Under the pieces are notes generated by a model. That model saw nothing but the letters and a program-made list of their open reading frames with translations, made no database searches and had not been told where the DNA came from. A program made the position numbers and the translations under genes. 64,000 bases of DNA. It comes from Gnetum montanum (taxonomy: Eukaryota > Streptophyta > Gnetopsida > Gnetales > Gnetaceae). Position 1 is the first letter of the stretch. Each line of letters begins with the position of its first letter. This document shows positions 12,061 through 23,379 of this stretch, in pieces. The stretch spans positions 83,817-147,816 of the forward strand of contig MNCI01036652.1 of NCBI GenBank assembly GCA_015680685.1. Reading direction: 5' to 3'.

Positions 12061-14239
12061 AAGCTCATGGAAGCAACACCTCCTCATATGAACAACCTCA
12101 CTCAATGTTTTGACTCTCCTTCTTTCAAATCATTCATGGAGGAGATGGCCATTCATGCTAATTATTAAAGTGTCTCCTTAGTTTTTCTACCTTTTTTTTT
12201 ACAATTTTTTATTTTACACTTTGTTGTTTTTACACTTTTTTATTGTACACTTTCTTTATTTTTATACCTTTTTGTTTTACACTTAATTATTTTTTCAATT
12301 TTTATTTTACCACATTGTTACTATGCTTTTACTTTCTTGGATAATTTACAATTTATTTTATAATTTACTTTGTTTTAGTGTGAATTTTGCTTATTGTTTT
12401 CTAATAATACTACTTTATTACTAGCAAGACACAAAGATGTCATAGCTATTTACTAATGCTGGTCTATACTTACTATTCTTTATTGTTCTTGTTTGGTTTC
12501 TATTTTTGAATTTTGATGACTAATTACGAAGACAAAGTTTCTTTTTCATGAAACAAGCAATGAGTCCACATCATCCACCCATCCACAAACTCTATGATCC
12601 TCCTAGTTTTTGAGGTATGAGGTTCCTTTTCTTTAATGAAACTTTAACAAACTTGTAACCTTGCTAGTTTCCAAACTTGGAAAGGATTCAAACAGTTTGA
12701 AAAGGGTGTGACTTCAAGGGGACTGAATACTCTTTGTGCCTTTCTACTTACTTGAATGCATGAGTGTTTTTATGGATTTCTTACCATTCCATGTCAACCA
12801 ATAACAGGAAGTTAACAAGTCTTTACATGGTGTGGTTCCCATCCAAAAATCCATAAAAACATAAAATCCAAAAAAATGATGGGAATTTAAAGCATACCCC
12901 TTAGACAAAAATAATGGGCTATAAGAACTAGTTATGGGACTAGAAAGGCATGTAACCCATGCCTGCAGGTCCCCTCTAACTAAGGCCCTTTCTTACTTTC
13001 TACTTCTCTTTTCTTCTCAAATAAGAAATGGTGATTGATCTATCGGAGCATTCTTGTGTGTTGAGGAGGTGGACTAGTCTTAGAGTGGTGATAGAAAGTC
13101 ACTAAAGGTAGTTGGTTTTGATATAGACTAAGAATGAACTTTATCGAGTCATTTAACCATAAAATCCACAAGGGACTTCATGTGCCACAATTAGGAACTT
13201 CATTCCATCTTCTCTCTCACCCATCAATGCTTTCCATAACTCACCTCACTATTGGTTTACATGTCTTGTCCAATTTCTTAGTCTGATGTGTCCAAATTTA
13301 GGTAGATTCTTCAGGATTTGGTCCTTCACTTTTCATAACCATTAATCAACTGTGGAACCCATGGACACCTTAATTGAGGTTATGTAAGAGCAAAAATGGC
13401 ATGAATATCCTATGGGGAGGATCCACTCGTATATCTTTTGGTTGGGTTGGTTAAGTTCCTTATCCTTAGGCATTTTCACAGTCACATCTTTTGTGCACGC
13501 CATCATGCATCCAACTATGCACTCCTTCAGGCATTTTCTCTAATGCAATTCCATTCTCCCACCAATTTCTCCATTTTCATGAATTATCAAGCCCTCTTCA
13601 AGATTTCATCATGTTCACAACTTTTCTAGGTCTCCAAAGACATTAATTTCATACTTAAACTCTCTCTATATTTCATATTTTTTAAAGGTGAAAATTTTGA
13701 TCATAGGCTCTGTAGATAGGTACTCATCGATGGAAACCATGCATAAACGAGACCCCATATACAAGATCCCATCAATGCAAGTTTCCACCCATCTATATAT
13801 AGGTAGCCACACTTAGTGATTTTCACATTTGCTTCAAAATGATGGAGAGTTTTTTAATTTTTCAAAGCCTAGAACTTTCCAAGAGCCATATCTTTGTAAC
13901 TGTTTGTCCAATTCACTTCATTCTTTGACCCTATAGCTATCAAAGGTAAGCTCTTTGTCATGGGGGCCACAAGCATTAAATTTTTTTTGGAAAAATTTCT
14001 CACTCCCACAAGGTTTAACAAAGAAATCAACATTAAAACATCAATTTATAAGAGTTAAATCTTTCCTGCAAGCTCTGGTGATGGTCGAAGTTAAAAATCA
14101 TTAAAATAACAATAAAATAATCAATCTTCCATGGTCCAAACTTTTTCTAAGTGTAACTACCTAATGAGACAAGGTATTTAAATGTGATAAGTTACACATT
14201 GAATGCTAATCCTTGGTTATGGTGTGACCACAATTGGTG
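12061..14239 (+). other. Spacer between integrase and third ORF of element B
   Basis: No gene seen. Bases 12180-12420 are T-rich with repeated TTTTACACTTT-like words, matching 1325-1520 of element A. The rest is unique-looking AT-rich DNA; 13790-13980 resembles 2120-2240 of A in position and wording. Confidence 0.6.
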
Positions 14240-14468
14240 CTAAAAGGAAAGCATGTGTAGGAAGGAGGACTATCACAACTAAGGGACAAACAACCAAGAA
14301 TGGGAAGGGTCCAAGAACAACCCCATGAGTAAGTAGAGACCCATGGAATAGGACCTCTTCAAGAGGAGCTTGAAGTGGAATCTGTCCACAGATTTCTGAA
14401 GAAGTGGCGACAATAGAATAGTCTCACAGAGATGAGGCATATGAACCTAAACTAAACCTTGAGGTTAC
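14240..14468 (+). pseudogene. Third ORF of element B, 5' part, interrupted by element D
   Basis: Aligns with about 2620-2740 of element A (CACAACTAAGGGACAAAC against CACAACCAAGAAGCAAAA, then similar wording). It stops abruptly at 14468, where element D begins, and resumes at 49570. The last five bases, GTTAC, are the left target-site duplication. Confidence 0.6.
14464..14468. repeat. Target-site duplication of element D, left copy
   Basis: GTTAC directly before the TG that starts the D LTR; the same five bases follow the other end of D at 49565-49569. Five bases is the usual gypsy duplication length. Confidence 0.85.
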
Positions 14469-15234
14469 TGTACTGACCTAAATCATTGGTGTAAGGCTGG
14501 AAGGAAACAAACACCGAAAGATCGTCGGGCAAGCACAACTGACTCTACCTTCGCTTTGAGGGCAAGTTGGAAAAGGGAACAAAGGCAGAGTGCCTTGGAT
14601 GGTCTACATGCAAATCAACCAAGGACTTCCCTGAGCGTAAACTATGGCTTGCACTGGGGTTATCGTAACTGATGTCGTAAAATATGAACAGTGCATAAAA
14701 TGTAAACACGATCATAAATAGAATATAAGCAAATGTAAATAGGATGTGAACTGAATGTAGGCAAGCAGAACATAAATAGAATGTAAATAGAATGTAAATC
14801 AAATATAAAATAGATTAAACAGAAAAAATGGTTGGTTGGCAAGATGAACAGAATTGTATTGCTTAAAAAAAAGGTGTGCACCCGTCAAAGCATAGTTGCA
14901 CATGTGCAAATGGCAACTCAAACGCCTAGCCTCAGGGTGATGTGACATGATGATGTGATGATGTAGGTGAGAAGTACTTAGATGCCAAGAGTCAAGTGCG
15001 CCAAGCACCCAAGGATTATTCTTAAAATTGCCAATGTCTCCCCTTTTCCCACCTCCTAGTTTATGTGAATTGACAGGGTATTTATAGGGTTTGGCTGGGC
15101 TCAGGTGCAAAATTCGAGAATGGGATTAATGGCTGGGAGATGAGAGGAAAGTGGATCAGTGACATGTATCCAATGGGCAGTTGTGCACAAGTTGGATGTG
15201 TGTCAACAAGCTACATTCTTGACTAGGTACATTG
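14469..15234 (-). repeat. 3' LTR of element D, distal part
   Basis: Matches 47892-48684 of the intact D LTR. TATA box (minus strand) at 15079-15086. It stops at ...GTACATTG, where element C starts. The part equivalent to 48685-49426 is missing on both sides of C. Confidence 0.88.
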
Positions 15235-15379
15235 TGAAACACCACAAAATTTTGAGCTTAGTACTTCTCCAACATGAAGTAGGTCCCTGGGAGTCACAGA
15301 TGACCACGGCTACATCCGGTGACACACATGGCAACTTCAGAGATCAAAATACTTAATTTTCACTAAGTATGCAGTCTCA

Positions 15380-15800
15380 GCATATACGCCCAGCGTATAC
15401 GCTCAAGTTCACATCCACAGTGTATACGCCCCAGCGTATACGCCCGACATCCACAGCGTATATGCCTAGCGTACACGTCCAGTGTACATGCCTCACATGT
15501 ACGCTCAGCAGGTACAACAGATGTATACGCCTAGCATGCAATCCTCGAAGACGGCATGGAAACAGCACTGCAAAGCAAGATTTGGCACAAGGCAACGACC
15601 ATTAGCGTATACGCCTGCATCCATCAGCATATACGCCCCAGCGTATACGCCCAGCCATCATCAGCGTATACGCCCAGCGTCTACAACATCTACGCCCAAA
15701 TTCACATACGCCCAGCACATCTAGTATATACGCCTAGAGTCTACGCTCACCAGATGTAGCGTATACACTTAGCGTATATGCCCACCAAATGTAACATATT
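15380..15800. repeat. GCGTATACGC palindrome array in the C LTR
   Basis: Perfect palindromes GCGTATACGC at 15393-15402, 15434-15443, 15605-15614, 15641-15650 and 15664-15673, among many one-base variants (GCATATACGC, GTGTATACGC, GCGTACACG). Spacing is irregular, roughly 20-45 bases, and most are preceded by CA or CCA. The array lies just upstream of the LTR TATA box. Confidence 0.9.
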
Positions 15801-15880
15801 GTACACTTGTAAATTTTACGCTTTTGCACCCGGTCAACGCACCACGTGTCGCCCAACCCGAGTCTAGCGTCAAAAACCTG

Positions 15881-15888
15881 TATAAAAG
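15881..15888 (+). promoter_or_regulatory. TATA box of the C LTR
   Basis: TATAAAAG, conserved at 30511-30518 in the second LTR and, reversed, at 60176-60183 in element F. A palindrome array precedes it in all three. Confidence 0.7.
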
Positions 15889-16480
15889 CCCCATTTTTCA
15901 CTAGAACAGGGTCAGTTGGCAAAACATTCAGAGCACGCCAAAGAGCAGAGACGCTGAGCACTAGGGCAGGAAACCTTATACACTGGACAACCCTGTACGG
16001 TGAGCATACAACTGCTACACTGTGCTTACAGAGTAAACCAGCCCACAGTCATCCTCACATCCACTGGGGCTTTTTGTTCACCTTGTGTCCCAGTCACAAC
16101 TGCGTTACACCGGTGCATTGTACTCTCATTCTTTAATGCCATTGTTACATTTTCTTTCCAAAATCATTTACAGTTTGCATTAATTGTTGCATGCATTCTA
16201 TTTACGCTTGTTTACGTTTACACTCTGTTCGCATCAATCACGTTGTTCATGCTCTGATTCACGCCCGTTATGTCGTTTACGTATAACCCAACGTATAGCA
16301 CTTCAGTGTACGTTTGGGAAAATCCTTGTCTGATCCGCGTGCGGACCACCCAAGGTACTCTACCTTCGTTCATTCCAGCTCGCCCTCAGGCGAAGATAGG
16401 GTCTTCTGTGCACGTCCTGCGATCCCACGATCTCTGTTTCCTTCCAGCCGGAGACCGACAATTTCGGGCGGTACAGAAAT

Positions 16481-16497
16481 TGGCACTAGAAGGAGGG
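16481..16497 (+). other. Primer-binding site of element C
   Basis: TGGCACTAGAAGGAGGG, five bases after the LTR end. Element D has TGGTGCTAGAAGGAGGG at the same place. I do not assign the tRNA. Confidence 0.75.
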
Positions 16498-17158
16498 CCT
16501 GAACCTAAAACCTTACCTGCAAGCTTCCCAGTGTTTACGCTGTTGAGCATTTACGTCGCCGACCATACATCGATTCCTTCTGAAAGCCTCCCAGTGTTTA
16601 CGCTGCTCAGTTTGAAACCGTCTACAAACAATCCAGCGTTTACCTTATTCAGCGTCTACGCCGCTCCTGTTAAAACTTACTCTAAGATCCCTAGCGTTTA
16701 CGCTGTTAATCATATGCTACATGCTTTACACTGCAAATTTTTCCTGCGCTATACACAAGACTGCTAAAGTTTACACTGCACATTTTACGCCATAGATACT
16801 ACCGTTTACGCTATGCTCTCGACACCGTAGACCTTGTCTACACCGCACTGATTTTTGTCCCTATTGTTCTGTTTACGCTGCGCTCTTTATGCCCTAGACT
16901 TTGTCTACGCTACTGCCGAGTTTATACTGCATTCTATACACTGTAACCTTGTTTTACGCTGAACCCTAATGCTGTATATGCTGCCTAGCATATACGCTGT
17001 ACGATTTATGCCGTAGACTTGTCTACGCTGACTCCATACGCTGCATATATATACGCTGTATACCCTGTCGTTATACGCCAGTCGTTAAAGTGTATACGTT
17101 GTATGCTGCACTCAGTACACTAATTTCACATCTCTACATCGTGTCATACCCTCAACAG
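16498..17158 (+). promoter_or_regulatory. 5' UTR of element C, packed with TACGCT half-sites
   Basis: Untranslated leader with dozens of GTTTACGCTG, GTCTACGCT and TATACGCT words, the half-site of the LTR palindrome. It ends in CCCTCAACAG (17149-17158), a possible 3' splice site six bases before the first gag ATG, so a leader intron is possible. No matching site was recognised in D. Confidence 0.6.
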
Positions 17159-17164
17159 GTCATC

Positions 17165-19159
17165 ATGAACCCCGTAAACACCACCGCTACAACCACTTAA
17201 GTCACTGACATTGTAGGCACCATGGCTGTCCAACAGCCTATCGTTCCACAACTAGCAGTACAACCCACAGCGGGGCCCCGCCGGTCCCTAAGGTTGCAAG
17301 GGAGAAACCCAACCTCTAACATTATAACCCAAGACCAGTACAACTTCATATGTGTGAAGATGCAAGCTGGTCTGGCCGTAGATCGAGCTGAAATAGAGGT
17401 AAAGAGGTAATACAAACTCTTCTACAGGGGGGGACGTGAGTTTATCCCTTCCCCATATGATATAATCCCTGTTCCAAAGCAATACTTAGAGCTCATCACA
17501 CAACTCCTCCTACAAAGGATCCAGTCGTTAGATCAGCCTGCAGTAGATCTCCAACTAGAAGAGAAGGACGAGTTCGCTGCCCAATCCGAACACGAAGACT
17601 CCTATCACACCCTTAGCCCACAAACACACATCAACCCCATGTTTCATCTAGGCACAGGGGAATTCATGCCCCTCCAACCCCTCAGGTACACCCAGAAGCA
17701 AGCACCCTCTCCAGAAACATCAGTGCTGGTTCAGGTTCCTCCTGCAACCAATCCACAATTCAGTACACTCCCTCTCGCTATCCTCCCTTCTGCAGCCGCA
17801 GGCCCATCCTCATAATTACCACCCCCACACAATAACATGGGAGCAACCTTCTCGCCTTGAGTGATAGAGATGCCACATGTGATACCAGCATCCACGTCCG
17901 CTCACTACATCCCCCACATCCAAAAGCATGAAGCCCCCTCAACCGCTGTAACCCAATAGGGAGTTCCTTCACAAAATGTGGCTAGGCAATGGGCAGCAAT
18001 GGGTGAACCATCCAAAAAACATGATACATCTAAAACGATGGTTTCAAGCAAAAATGATAGACCAACAAAGCATGAAATAAAACTGTTGGGCCCAATGGAC
18101 CTAGTCACCGTCGATGCAAACACACCCAACAGTAGAGACTTGGCAAAAACTTTAACACAAGTCACACAAGCACTCAAGCAAAAGAACACTTCACTAAGCT
18201 TGTATGACTTAGTTCTAACATCCCAAATGCATCGTGAAGCTTTGGTATGCATGCTAACGTTGATCCCAGTAAGCAAGGACTTGCCCCCAAATGAACCTTC
18301 CATTCACGTGGTAATGTACTCACCCCAAGGGTCAACTTCCAAACCACTAAGCTTCCACAAAGATAACATTAAAGTGGATAAGAAAACAGGGGAGGTAACA
18401 ATAGCCCCCATGTTCATAACGATACGCATAAATCAGTTCAAGATACATAGGGTCCACGTAGACGATGGAGCTACTATGAACATGGTACCATACCCCATCG
18501 TTGAACAACTAGGGCTGACGGAGTTAATCAAACCAACTGCAACTACATGTTTAAAATCATTTAGCGGGTCACGCATGATGGTCAAAGGCATAGTGACCTT
18601 AGACTTCATAGCAGGGGACCAGTTTCCCACGTCTACCGACTTCGTCGTGGTCAATGAAATGCCAGGATTCAACCTAATATTAGGAAGACCCTGGTTGGCC
18701 CAGCTGAAAGCAGTCTCGTCCCCTATACACCAAGAGATTCACCTGCCTTATGAAGGTGGTGAAATCATCATACACGGGGAAGCAGCTACACCTATTATTT
18801 CATCACACATAGACACAGACCAAGGCTCAAAGGTTGAGCTTGAAGAGCCTGGCCAAAATGACATAAACGAACAACAACCGGTAGGCGTCAATCCTTTAAA
18901 CACAGAACGTGATCCACCTAAAACAAAAACACTTGTGCCTGACATGGTACATACACCCTCTCAATTAGAGACTAACACAGAACTCACAGCAAATACCGAA
19001 ACACAAGAAAACACTGACATAGGAACCACTCCATCAGACGTCCCTTGGGCTGAATTACCATTCAATGTGATCAGTGAAGGGGATGCTGAATACAGAATCA
19101 TACCCGTTGACACATCGCCTAACATTAAAAAGAGAAAAATCAAAAAATCCCTAAAATAA
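17165..19159 (+). pseudogene. gag-protease of element C, capsid region deleted
   Basis: Starts MNPVNTTATTT, with an early stop, then SLRLQG and QYNFICVKMQAGLAVDRAE, shared with the N-terminus of D Gag. The reading frame is open from 17978 to 19159 (393 codons). This holds the Tat-type linker (KQKNTSLSLYDLVLTSQMHREAL) and the aspartic protease: VHVDDGATMNMVP near 18450-18490 and FNLILGRPWLAQ near 18667-18705. Compared with D, about 2 kb is missing near 17915-18080: the whole capsid domain and the CCHC-like knuckle. C could not make a standard Gag. In sense direction the antisense gene follows at once. Confidence 0.8.
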
Positions 19160-19164
19160 TACCA

Positions 19165-19400
19165 TCTCAATATGTCCGAAATGACGTTAAACTACAACAA
19201 ATCAGAGAAAAACATTAGACTACACTCCCTATCCAGAAAGACGTTAAACTATCATGTCCACAATGACATAAAACTAGCCATGATCAGAAATGGTCGGTCA
19301 ACCAAGAAACCCACCCACGTTATCCAAAATCTTCCTTGTTTACAACTGGGGCTCGAAATGCCCTTAAACTACGCATGGGGCCCGAAATGGCCTTAAACTA
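19165..19400 (+). repeat. TGAC-TTAAACT motif array after gag-protease of C
   Basis: Repeated words such as ATGACGTTAAACTAC, AGACGTTAAACTATC, ATGACATAAAACTAG and GCCTTAAACTA, about every 25-60 bases. The matching place in D is 42905-43215 (minus strand). The array lies inside the putative PR/RT intron. Confidence 0.75.
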
Positions 19401-19675
19401 GATCACACATACTTTTTTTTCCTCTCTCGTTTGTCATTACAATTTATAATTACATCTGCACATTACATCTAAAACAAATGAAAAATAAACCAAAATATTT
19501 TACATTGTTGTGTCGTGTGTGCAATCAAACTCAAAATCAACAAAAAAAATTTTATACATGCAATGCTGTACAATTATAAGTGTCAACTGTTCTCGTCCAT
19601 CTCAAAACTTCCTTAATTTACAATTCCCATATAAATTTGAGTCAGCAAAAAACTAAAAAAAAAACTAAAAAAAAA
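19401..19675 (+). other. AT-rich spacer, end of antisense gene
   Basis: No gene seen. It contains A-rich runs just downstream of the antisense stop codon (19676-19678, minus strand) and could hold its polyadenylation region. No clear AATAAA-type signal was singled out. Confidence 0.45.
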
Positions 19676-22600
19676 CTAAGCATTTGGGACAGGAGGATTC
19701 TCCCCTTTAGACCCACCGGCATCAGGGGCCCCCACTCCATTGGGGCCAGCTTCTTGGACATCGTCACCACCTTCATCCTGAAAATACAAAACAAGACAAC
19801 CAATATAAGAATAAGAGAACGTCAAAATTTCAAACATTATTTAACAAATCAATTTTATAATGACAAAATTCTTACCATAGGAGATCCCCCTAACCCAAAT
19901 TCCAACAGACGAAGGATTTCCTCTTCTAAGGCACTTGCCCAATCTGTCCCATCGAGGCCTAGGTCGACGTCTGCTAAGGTCTTCCCCTTGTCAACAGCTG
20001 ACTAGGTAGGACGTTTCAGAGGGAATTCACCCATAGACACTTCCCTAGAGGTAGTTGTAATCACCCTTGTAGGCGACTCCATCTCAACAGTTGTGTTTTG
20101 GGCAAAATTATCAAAAGCAGAGCACAAATCCCAACCCTCCATAAACATTTCTAGTTGCCGCTTTTCAATGGATACTTTTTTAATGACTTCTTGTAGTGAT
20201 GTTTGTGGTTCTTCTCATCCTGACCCCACTTGTGAACCTTGGAAGTGAAGGCTTTTCAATCTTGACATTTGAGGTTCATGACATCAATTTGGACTTTACG
20301 CTCTGCCATTCTCCAAGTCAGTGACACATGATGATTTAGTAGATTCCAATATCTGGTATATGTAACCTCGGACGTTCGCCAAGAGCGATCACCGCTCAGT
20401 TTAGCAGCAGTGAACTCGTACCGAGCCTTAAGATCATCACGTTCAACTGAAAATTCGGAGACTTCCTTTTCCTTTGCCTAGATTTGCAGCCACAACTGTT
20501 CGACAGAATGCCTACAGGTCCACAATGACTTGGTGTTGTGCACAAGACCTTCCACCACCTCCTCATAAACAGGTCTTGGATCCTACTCCACCTCTGGGGA
20601 TAGTGAGGGTAAACTCTCTATGCTGATGCTCTCAGAGGGATCCCACGTCAATTTGGCACCTATGCACATGAAAAGAACAAACGTTAAGACAACATGAACA
20701 AGGTACGAAACTTTAAAACGGCAAATGATTCAAAAAACGTTATACCTATTTCAGGGTGGACCTCCTGAATTTTTTCGACAACCTCTTCAACGATTCCAGC
20801 CACAAAATCCATCTTCCTTGGAATTTCTATCCAAGTAAATGGCTCACGGGTGCGGGATGAACTAACCTTTGTGGTCCTCTCAAGAGGAACCGTCTTCATG
20901 GGTACGTCTAACCGCACCGTCCTGGTTTCACTGCCTTCATCTGGAAGATATGAAAATATGAAAATAAAATACCATGGAAATGATAACTAACGAAGTAGTA
21001 TAAAATAAAAATAAAAGAAAACATACCGTGCTCCTTGTCACCTTCCGGGGGATCGCCTAAGTCTAGCTTTCCCTTAAGAAAGCTACTAAACACTTGATCG
21101 ATACCACCTTGATCATCCAACGGTTCAATTTCTATGGTGTTTTCCTTTAACTCCTCCATTCCTCTTCCCTGATCCTTCTCCACATTCTCCTCCTCATTAT
21201 TCCGCTCTGTGTTGGTCTCCTCCTCCTCAGTGATCATTTCTAAAGCCTGCTTTCTCACTTCTGAAATCAAGCCAAAGGTATCAGTAACATGTAAGCGATT
21301 GAAGAAAAAATTATGAGCGAAATGAAAATGATAAAACATAGGCAGGCGAAGTCTACTTACCAGGCATCTTGAATCGTATGCACTTCACTCTTGGCTCGCT
21401 CACATTCGAGACCTCCTCAGTTGGGCGTTTGTGTCTTTTCAGCTTTGATTTGGCCTGGCCAACAGTTTCCTTGATGACCTGTTCTGCTCTTCTCATAGTA
21501 TAGGGTACATCGTCCGGTTCCAATCCCAAACTATCATGGGTGTGGATTGACGTACCAGACGATCCCCCTGTCGTGATAGACATGGACTCATCAATGCCCT
21601 CAAGGGCATGTTGGGACTTGGCTATTTCAAATAAGTGATTGATCAACGGATGGGATAGTTGACCCCGATCCCATAGAACATACTTGTTATCTACGTGAAC
21701 TACCAGAAACTCAGCAAAGCGATGAAGGTAACCGGAAAAAAAGGCAAAGGTGAAGTGGGATTGTGCCTCGACATTCAAGCGCAACCGCACTATCTCCTTG
21801 TGCATGCCCGAGAACAAAAATTCAACCCAGTTATAGCACATTCCAATTTCCAGGATAGTTCGCATGACGTGTACAGCCTCAACCCCAAGACTCCGTACCT
21901 GGGAAAGGGTTTTGGGGAATACCCATGCCCTAAACAAGGGATATAGTTCATTTACCTCCTCAACCTTTGCTTTCCCCTACATCGGGAATCCCTTGGCACC
22001 CTTGGCCATGCCCAGCCAATCCTCCGATTCACGTACCGTTTGGAGCTCCTTATGAGCCCTGTCTAAAACTACACTTATGCCATCTGCCGATACCCCAAAT
22101 AAGTTTGAAAAGAACTCAGGCAACAGATGGAAAACTACCTTAACACCCTTAATTCAAGTGTTGTAGTAGGAGACAGACTCATTAAAGGAATCTACGATCC
22201 TGATCATTTCTGCAATTGATACATCAGAACTCGGGGTCGTGAAAAGCTCCATGAGGCCGGCATTGTCTAAGCAATGAATAATAGATGGCGGGGCACGGTT
22301 ACGCAACCATTTTTGAGCCTTAGTCACCTCCCCAAACTTCATTGATAAGGTTGTCTCAGTTCACCCAGTTGTGACAGGGTCCCCGCCAAGAGGTACATCA
22401 ACTGCAAATACAATTTGAGATTGTCATATCAGTATAACTCTCAGCAGTTAAACAAACACGTTAGCACATCTAGGAAATGTTCTCATTTACCATTAGTTGT
22501 CGACTTGGATGTGCTGCCGGAGTCACGGGGGAAGACCGGTCCATTGTCTGACCAGTCTTCATGCAGCCACCCACAAGCTTTGCACATCACGAACGCTCTA

Positions 22601-23278
22601 GAGAACTATTTATGAAAATGAACGATAGCACCATTCATTTGACCCAATACGGTTCCACGAAGGGTGGGACCCGCCATAAAAGCCTCTAGAGTAGTGCGAG
22701 CAAGAGCTAGCCCTTCATCCTCAACACATGTTCCATCTAGGTTAACTTTAGGCCTACAAACAAACGGATGTCAGAACAAAAACAAATACCAAACGGCAAA
22801 AAGAAACAACAAACTTAAATGGTCCTACCTATCCACCCGGTACATGGTGCCAGGGGGATTCTGAAATAGCGTGTGCGCGCGTGCAGCTATGAATAGGGTG
22901 TTGTTGAGGTAGTCCAACCCTCGTGGAAATTGTGCCCACACGTGCGCTAACGGGCATGTAGACCTAGGGCCGCGGGTAGAACCATCCTCGTTAACAAACG
23001 GCCCCTCGTCAATGTCTTCTATGAAGACCATGACACCCTTTGTAGCTCCAGGCAGCATTGCCTCAAGCACACTTTGCTCCACTAGTTCACTTAGCTGCGA
23101 CCAGATCGCCACTTCGAAGTTGTCTAACATGAAGGCCAGGAATTCACACACACCTTCTCTGAACCAGACCCCATTGTTGTCCATAGTTAGATCTGGGGTA
23201 GGCTCGTCAACCTCAATGGGGCCAAACCATGTTAGCACCCCAATGAGCTCAACAACGAGGAGAAAAGGCTTACTATCC
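19676..23278 (-). pseudogene. Intron-containing antisense gene of element C (aORF-C)
   Basis: Seven exons on the strand opposite to gag-pol: 23278-22829, 22753-22491, 22401-21361, 21260-21027, 20940-20746, 20659-19876, 19777-19676. Introns are 75-100 bases with GT-AG ends (donors such as GTAGGA, GTAAAT, GTAAGT, GTATGT, GTATAA). The protein of about 1000 residues has no domain I recognise. Exon 1 includes EFLAFMLDNFEVAIWSQLSE; exon 3 includes EIGMCYNWVEFLFSGMHKEI and SHFTFAFFSGYLHRFAEFLV and ends in a basic stretch (KSKLKRHKRP). Exon 4 is very acidic (EEEETNTERNNEEEN), exon 6 has VDKGKTLADVDLGL, and the last exon is Gly/Pro/Asp-rich. Stops lie in exon 2 (22606-22608) and exon 3 (22361-22363, 22154-22156). 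The 5' end may extend upstream, since exon 1 starts after an acceptor-like TTGCTTGCAG. D has the same gene with matching exons. Confidence 0.85.
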
Positions 23279-23379
23279 CTGCAAGCAATCAGGATGCCAC
23301 GATAAATCAGCCATGCATCAAAACAACGCGAAAAACAAAAGTTCACATCATAGACTGACACTTAGAAAAATTTCCTAAT

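Larger units (their letters stand above)
15235..16475 (+). repeat. 5' LTR of element C
   Basis: A 1241-base LTR starting TGAAACACCAC and ending GGTACA. It aligns along its length with 29865-31089 and, reversed, with the LTR of element F (59590-60814). Many copy differences are CG against TG or CA, as expected from deaminated methylcytosine. Confidence 0.9.

Noticed and set aside
15369-15760. Overlapping ORFs rich in VYA, YTP and SAYT on both strands of the LTRs
   Set aside because: They are translations of the GCGTATACGC repeat, open only because the repeat lacks stops; same at 29999-30500, 23379-23573 and 60386-60680.
16270-16767. 165-codon ORF across the C LTR end
   Set aside because: It runs through the LTR terminus and primer-binding site, which are not coding; the frame is open by chance.
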